This document shows, piece after piece, positions 60,823 to 64,000 of a stretch of 64,000 nt of DNA. A program made the translations under genes and the position numbers. The DNA comes from JAVXCQ01 sp036659415. GTDB lineage: Bacteria; Bacillota; Negativicutes; Acidaminococcales; Acidaminococcaceae. The stretch's first letter is position 1; the number at the start of each line of letters is the position of its first letter. The stretch spans positions 10,361 to 74,360 of the forward strand of contig JAVXCQ010000007.1 of the NCBI GenBank assembly GCA_036659415.1. Direction: 5' to 3'. The notes under the pieces are model-generated. The model searched no databases. It was not told the origin of the DNA and was given only the letters and a program-made list of their open reading frames with translations.

Positions 60823-61771
60823 GAAACTAAATTTAGCCCAAACTGCGACGTTACTGCAAATGGCAAATAATATTGTCATTGTTAGTCATGTTAGTCCAGA
60901 TGGTGATACTTTAGGTTCTGCACTGGCACTGGCGGCTGGTCTCAAAAATAAGGGCAAAAAAGTTACGCTAGTCGTTGATGATCAAATATCGTCTATGTAT
61001 GATTTTTTACCTGGTATTGGTGAGTATCAACAATACCAGGAAGGTGTAACTTATCAAGCAGATCTTATGGTCATTATTGATGCCAGTTCTTTGGATCGTG
61101 CCGGCAGAATACCACAAGCTGTGCAAGCACCAATTTTAAATATTGATCACCATATTTCTAATACTGAATATGCCGATGATTTGTATCTAGATGCTAACGC
61201 TGCAGCCACAGGTGAGATTATTTATCAATTGCTAAGACATATGCAATTGACCATTGATAAAACGATAGCTGTGTGTCTTTATGTTGCGATAGTTACAGAT
61301 TGTGGCTATTTTAAATATTCTAATACGACACCTTCCTGTATGATTTGTGCAGCTGAACTGGTGAGCTTAGGTGTAGAACCCAATGTTATTTCAGATGCGT
61401 TGGAGATGAAGCCCAAAGATAATGTTATCTTGCTTAGTAAAATTCTTAAAACATTAGCATTTGAGGCCGAGGGGCGCATCGCTATGATAGAAATATCTTT
61501 AACTGATTATAATAAAGATATTGATACTGATAGTTTTATTCAATATCCACGTTACATTGAAGGTGTAGAAATAGCTATTATGTTTAAAGCGGTGGCGGCC
61601 AATGTGACGCGGGTCAGTATGCGTTCACGCTGGATAGATGTTAGCAAAATAGCAGTTGCTTTTGATGGTGGTGGACATAAAAAGGCAGCCGGTTGTACTA
61701 TTAATGCTGATTTAGTAGCAGCTAAAACGACTCTGCTGGAACACATTAAAGACGAAATGGCGTCTAGCTAA
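60815..61771 (+). CDS. nrnA: DHH-family oligoribonuclease/pAp phosphatase NrnA
   Basis: NrnA-like DHH/DHHA1 protein, 318 residues, expected to degrade nanoRNA and dephosphorylate pAp. Motifs: SHVSPDGDTLGSALAL (about residues 26-41), the name-giving DHH in NIDHHISNTEYADD, and the DHHA1 GGGHKKAAGCTI near 290. Such proteins are commonly encoded between rbfA and truB. The ATG overlaps rbfA by eight bases; its stop shares a base with truB. Confidence 0.93.
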   Translation: MSRKLNLAQTATLLQMANNIVIVSHVSPDGDTLGSALALAAGLKNKGKKVTLVVDDQISSMYDFLPGIGEYQQYQEGVTYQADLMVIIDASSLDRAGRIPQAVQAPILNIDHHISNTEYADDLYLDANAAATGEIIYQLLRHMQLTIDKTIAVCLYVAIVTDCGYFKYSNTTPSCMICAAELVSLGVEPNVISDALEMKPKDNVILLSKILKTLAFEAEGRIAMIEISLTDYNKDIDTDSFIQYPRYIEGVEIAIMFKAVAANVTRVSMRSRWIDVSKIAVAFDGGGHKKAAGCTINADLVAAKTTLLEHIKDEMASS

Positions 61772-62643
61772 TGGCGGACGGTATCTTAAATGTACTTAAA
61801 CCACCGGGAATGACCTCACACGATGTTGTCGGGTATTTGCGGCGCATTTTAAGTACTAAAAAAATAGGCCATGCTGGAACGTTAGATCCGGATGCAGCAG
61901 GGGTTTTACCTGTGTTTGTGGGTCAAGCTACCAGACTTTTGGAATACGCAGTAGATGGTACTAAAAGCTACCGGGTAGAAATGCAATTTGGTGTCAGAAC
62001 AGATACAGGTGATGACAGTGGTAAGGCGGTAGCTTTTTCGGTTGTCAAGCCACTAACACCGGCTACTATTCAAAGAACCTTGACTGCGTTTACAGGCACA
62101 ATAGAACAAATACCACCGATGTATTCAGCCATTAAACAAGACGGCAAAAAGCTCTACCAAATGGCGAGAGCCGGCATTGATGTAGTAAGGCAACCACGAA
62201 GAATTACCATCTATAAACTGACATTAATTAAACAGCAGGCTGATGGCTTAATTCTTGATATAGAATGTTCTAAGGGTACTTATATCAGAACGTTAGTGGA
62301 AGATATTGCTATTCATTTGGGTATGTGTGGAACCATGAGCTTTTTATTGCGAACACAGGTTGCTGGCTTTAAATTAGCCGAAGCAAAAACTTTGGAAGAA
62401 ATAGCAGCGACTCCCCTGGCCTTTTTGCAACCAACAGAAATTGGCGCTAGCAATTTACCAGAACTAATGTTGACGAGTAATCAAGCCCAGAGAATATCTC
62501 AAGGCGTGTTAACGACAGTAGAGAACGTCATTGATGGCGTCTATCGCCTCAAGACAACTACTGCTCAATTTATTGGAATTGGTCAAGCGACTGACGGTAA
62601 AGTAAAAGCCGTGAAGATTATTTGTCCTTTTATCCCATTATGA
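61771..62643 (+). CDS. truB: tRNA pseudouridine(55) synthase TruB
   Basis: TruB, 290 residues, makes pseudouridine 55 in the T-loop of all elongator tRNAs. Catalytic aspartate is in HAGTLDPDAAGVLPV (D43 region); the KSYRVEMQFGVRTDTGD and CSKGTYIRTLVEDI segments follow, with a PUA-like end. The ATG overlaps the nrnA stop by one base. ribF begins eleven bases after its stop. Confidence 0.96.
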   Translation: MADGILNVLKPPGMTSHDVVGYLRRILSTKKIGHAGTLDPDAAGVLPVFVGQATRLLEYAVDGTKSYRVEMQFGVRTDTGDDSGKAVAFSVVKPLTPATIQRTLTAFTGTIEQIPPMYSAIKQDGKKLYQMARAGIDVVRQPRRITIYKLTLIKQQADGLILDIECSKGTYIRTLVEDIAIHLGMCGTMSFLLRTQVAGFKLAEAKTLEEIAATPLAFLQPTEIGASNLPELMLTSNQAQRISQGVLTTVENVIDGVYRLKTTTAQFIGIGQATDGKVKAVKIICPFIPL

Positions 62644-62653
62644 GGTGATAAAC

Positions 62654-63589
62654 TTGCTAATTATAAATGATTTTAATGCGGACACAAGTGAATGTAAGCC
62701 TAGCGTGATTGCGTTGGGAACTTTTGATGGTATTCATCTTGGACACTGCGATGTGATAAAAGCAGCTAGGAAATATGCCAGAACCAATCAACTGCGCTTA
62801 GTGGTTTTTACTTTTAGTAATCATCCTTTTTCCAAGCTTAATCCTACACATGTGCCACCCCAGTTAATCTCTAACGCTGAAAAAACATTAATTTTCGAAC
62901 AATTAGGTGTGGACGTTCTAGTCAATATACCTTTTACTGATTTGTTTTTGAAACTTTCACCGCTCCAATTTCTACAAAAACTTAAAACTTTTTCTTACCA
63001 ATGTTTAGTTGTCGGTGAAAATTACAATTATGGCTTTATGGGTAAGGGCGACACGACAACCTTAGTTGAAACAGGACGTCGAGAAGGTTTTGATGTACTT
63101 GTGCGTAAATTAGTAACGGTCGACCAACAAATCGTGAGCAGTACTCTAATTAGAAACCTCATTCAATCAGGAGAAATGCTTGCCGCTAACAAAATGTTGG
63201 GAAGAGAATATAGTCTTGAAGGAATCGTGGAACAGGGAGCACATAGGGGCAAAACACTAGGCTTCCCAACCGCTAATATCGCTATTAGTGAAGAACATTT
63301 GATTGTTCCAGCAACAGCAGTTTACGCAGTAAAAGTAGAGCTGGACGGAACAACTTATTATGGCATGGCAAACATCGGGGAAAATCCCACTTTTGGTGAT
63401 ATTGCACAAAAACGACTAGAAGTACATCTTTTTGACTTTGATGGCGATGTTTATGGTCAGCAAATAAAAGTTAAGTTTGTCGCTTATATGCGTGGACAGT
63501 GTAAGTTTAATAGCCCAGTAGAATTGCAAGCACAATTAGTGCGGGATAAGAAAACTATTAGTAATTATTTTGCCGGCAATGAAAAATAG
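62654..63589 (+). CDS. ribF: Bifunctional riboflavin kinase/FAD synthetase
   Basis: RibF, 311 residues, converts riboflavin to FMN and FMN to FAD. The N-terminal adenylyltransferase has ALGTFDGIHLGH and VVGENYNYGFMGKGD; the C-terminal kinase has RGKTLGFPTANI and GMANIGENPTFG. The start chosen is TTG 62654, six bases after GAGGTG; the GTG at 62645 lies inside that ribosome site. No FMN riboswitch is visible ahead of it. rpsO follows under its own promoter. Confidence 0.95.
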   Translation: MLIINDFNADTSECKPSVIALGTFDGIHLGHCDVIKAARKYARTNQLRLVVFTFSNHPFSKLNPTHVPPQLISNAEKTLIFEQLGVDVLVNIPFTDLFLKLSPLQFLQKLKTFSYQCLVVGENYNYGFMGKGDTTTLVETGRREGFDVLVRKLVTVDQQIVSSTLIRNLIQSGEMLAANKMLGREYSLEGIVEQGAHRGKTLGFPTANIAISEEHLIVPATAVYAVKVELDGTTYYGMANIGENPTFGDIAQKRLEVHLFDFDGDVYGQQIKVKFVAYMRGQCKFNSPVELQAQLVRDKKTISNYFAGNEK

Positions 63590-63618
63590 TTGTTTTTTGT
63601 TCGAGGCTATGCTATACT
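63590..63618 (+). promoter_or_regulatory. Promoter of rpsO
   Basis: TTGTTT (63590-63595), 17-base spacer ending in TGC, TATACT (63613-63618), an extended -10 promoter immediately after the ribF stop. Confidence 0.78.
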
Positions 63619-63637
63619 AGCAAAGTATTAAAAAAGA

Positions 63638-63705
63638 TGAACCTTAGCTTGGAAATTCGATACTCCAACGGTTGCTATGCTAAGGCGATTTCAAAAAATG
63701 GAGGA
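63638..63705 (+). promoter_or_regulatory. S15 leader of rpsO
   Basis: CCTTAGC (63642-63648) pairs with GCTAAGG (63679-63685), enclosing TTGGA / TCCAA (63649-63653 with 63664-63668) and a third short arm, a three-way-junction shape like that of known Firmicutes S15-binding leaders. It lies just upstream of the rpsO ribosome site, where S15 binding would block translation. Confidence 0.7.
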
Positions 63706-63713
63706 ATTTTATT

Positions 63714-63980
63714 ATGATGACACCTGAAAGAAAACAAGAATTAATTGCTACTTACCGTATGCACGAAGGCGATACCGGATCTCCGGAAGTACAAATTGCC
63801 ATTTTGACTGAACGTATTGTGTACTTAACTGAGCATTTGAAAGAACACAAAAAAGATCATCATTCTCGTCGCGGTTTGTTACAAATGGTTGGCCAACGTC
63901 GTGGTCTTTTGAACTATTTGATGAACAATGATATTGAACGCTATCGTACAATCATTGCTAAATTAAATATTCGTAAATAA
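63714..63980 (+). CDS. rpsO: 30S ribosomal protein S15
   Basis: Ribosomal protein S15, 88 residues, primary binder of the 16S central domain. The start TPERKQELIATYRMHEGDTGSPEVQIAILTERI and the motif HSRRGLLQMVGQRRGLLNYL are unmistakable. GGAGGA lies eight bases before ATG 63714; a second ATG follows at once. Expression is probably fed back through the leader structure. pnp, the usual next gene, would lie beyond the window. Confidence 0.97.
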   Translation: MMTPERKQELIATYRMHEGDTGSPEVQIAILTERIVYLTEHLKEHKKDHHSRRGLLQMVGQRRGLLNYLMNNDIERYRTIIAKLNIRK

Positions 63981-64000
63981 TTTGTCTATTGAGGATGTTG

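Noticed and set aside
1..64000. tRNA and rRNA genes, insertion sequences, prophage or island signs
   Set aside because: All intergenic gaps were read; none contains tRNA-like arms, terminal inverted repeats, or transposase or integrase genes, and gene order is that of a core chromosome.

Overview
The window reads as the chromosomal backbone of a Firmicutes bacterium, most likely a Negativicutes (diderm, possibly Acidaminococcaceae such as a Phascolarctobacterium relative). The class call is an inference. It rests on Firmicutes-type gene order, PolC, HemZ, SpoVS, Gls24/AmaP, IreB and a T-box leader, together with an AsmA/TamB-like protein of the kind found in cells with an outer membrane. The genus is a guess. 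Base composition is even and AT-leaning throughout. I see no tRNA, rRNA, insertion sequence, prophage, plasmid or CRISPR signature. Every gene but one lies on the + strand.

Layout. 1-8.7 kb: secD (cut by the window edge), secF, lapA-like, recJ, rel, dtd, a metallo-beta-lactamase-fold hydrolase and an AI-2E-type permease. 8.7-19.9 kb: hemZ, hisS, aspS, 6S RNA, tcdA, rarA, an Rrf2 regulator, mnmA and alaS. 19.9-27.0 kb: ireB, ruvX, an AsmA-like protein, a DUF1292 protein, mltG, a U32 peptidase-family protein, a DUF4911 protein, an M24 peptidase and efp. 27.1-38.6 kb: Gls24, AmaP, DUF2273, nusB, a Kae1-like protein, xseAB, ispA, dxs, tlyA, nadK, argR, recN and a Nudix hydrolase. 38.6-40.6 kb: spoVS facing a T-box-controlled aminotransferase, the only minus-strand gene, across a two-way terminator. 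40.6-64 kb: rpsB, tsf, pyrH, frr, a PASTA-like/ferredoxin reading frame, uppS, cdsA, dxr, rseP, ispG, proS, mgtC, polC, rimP, nusA, rnpM, ylxQ, infB, rbfA, nrnA, truB, ribF and rpsO.

Functionally the window is information processing (translation factors, synthetases, tRNA modification, replication, recombination, transcription elongation) interleaved with envelope building: Sec translocation, isoprenoid and undecaprenyl supply through Dxs, Dxr, IspG, IspA and UppS, CDP-diacylglycerol, MltG, RseP and AsmA-like. Genes are packed into long operons with ATGA or TAATG overlaps. TTG and GTG starts are common (dtd, hisS, rseP and ribF use TTG). Strong intrinsic terminators separate the operons.

The most unusual feature is PolC. 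It is about 194 residues shorter than the usual Firmicutes enzyme, and the 3'-5' exonuclease domain normally inserted in its PHP domain is absent with the flanking PHP sequence cleanly joined. Other points worth checking are the PASTA-like/ferredoxin in-frame fusion with an internal ideal ribosome site, the AsmA-like gene inserted in the ireB-ruvX-mltG cluster, an alanine-looking T-box ahead of the aminotransferase, and a recN-nudF junction lacking the sporulation genes usual there although spoVS is kept.
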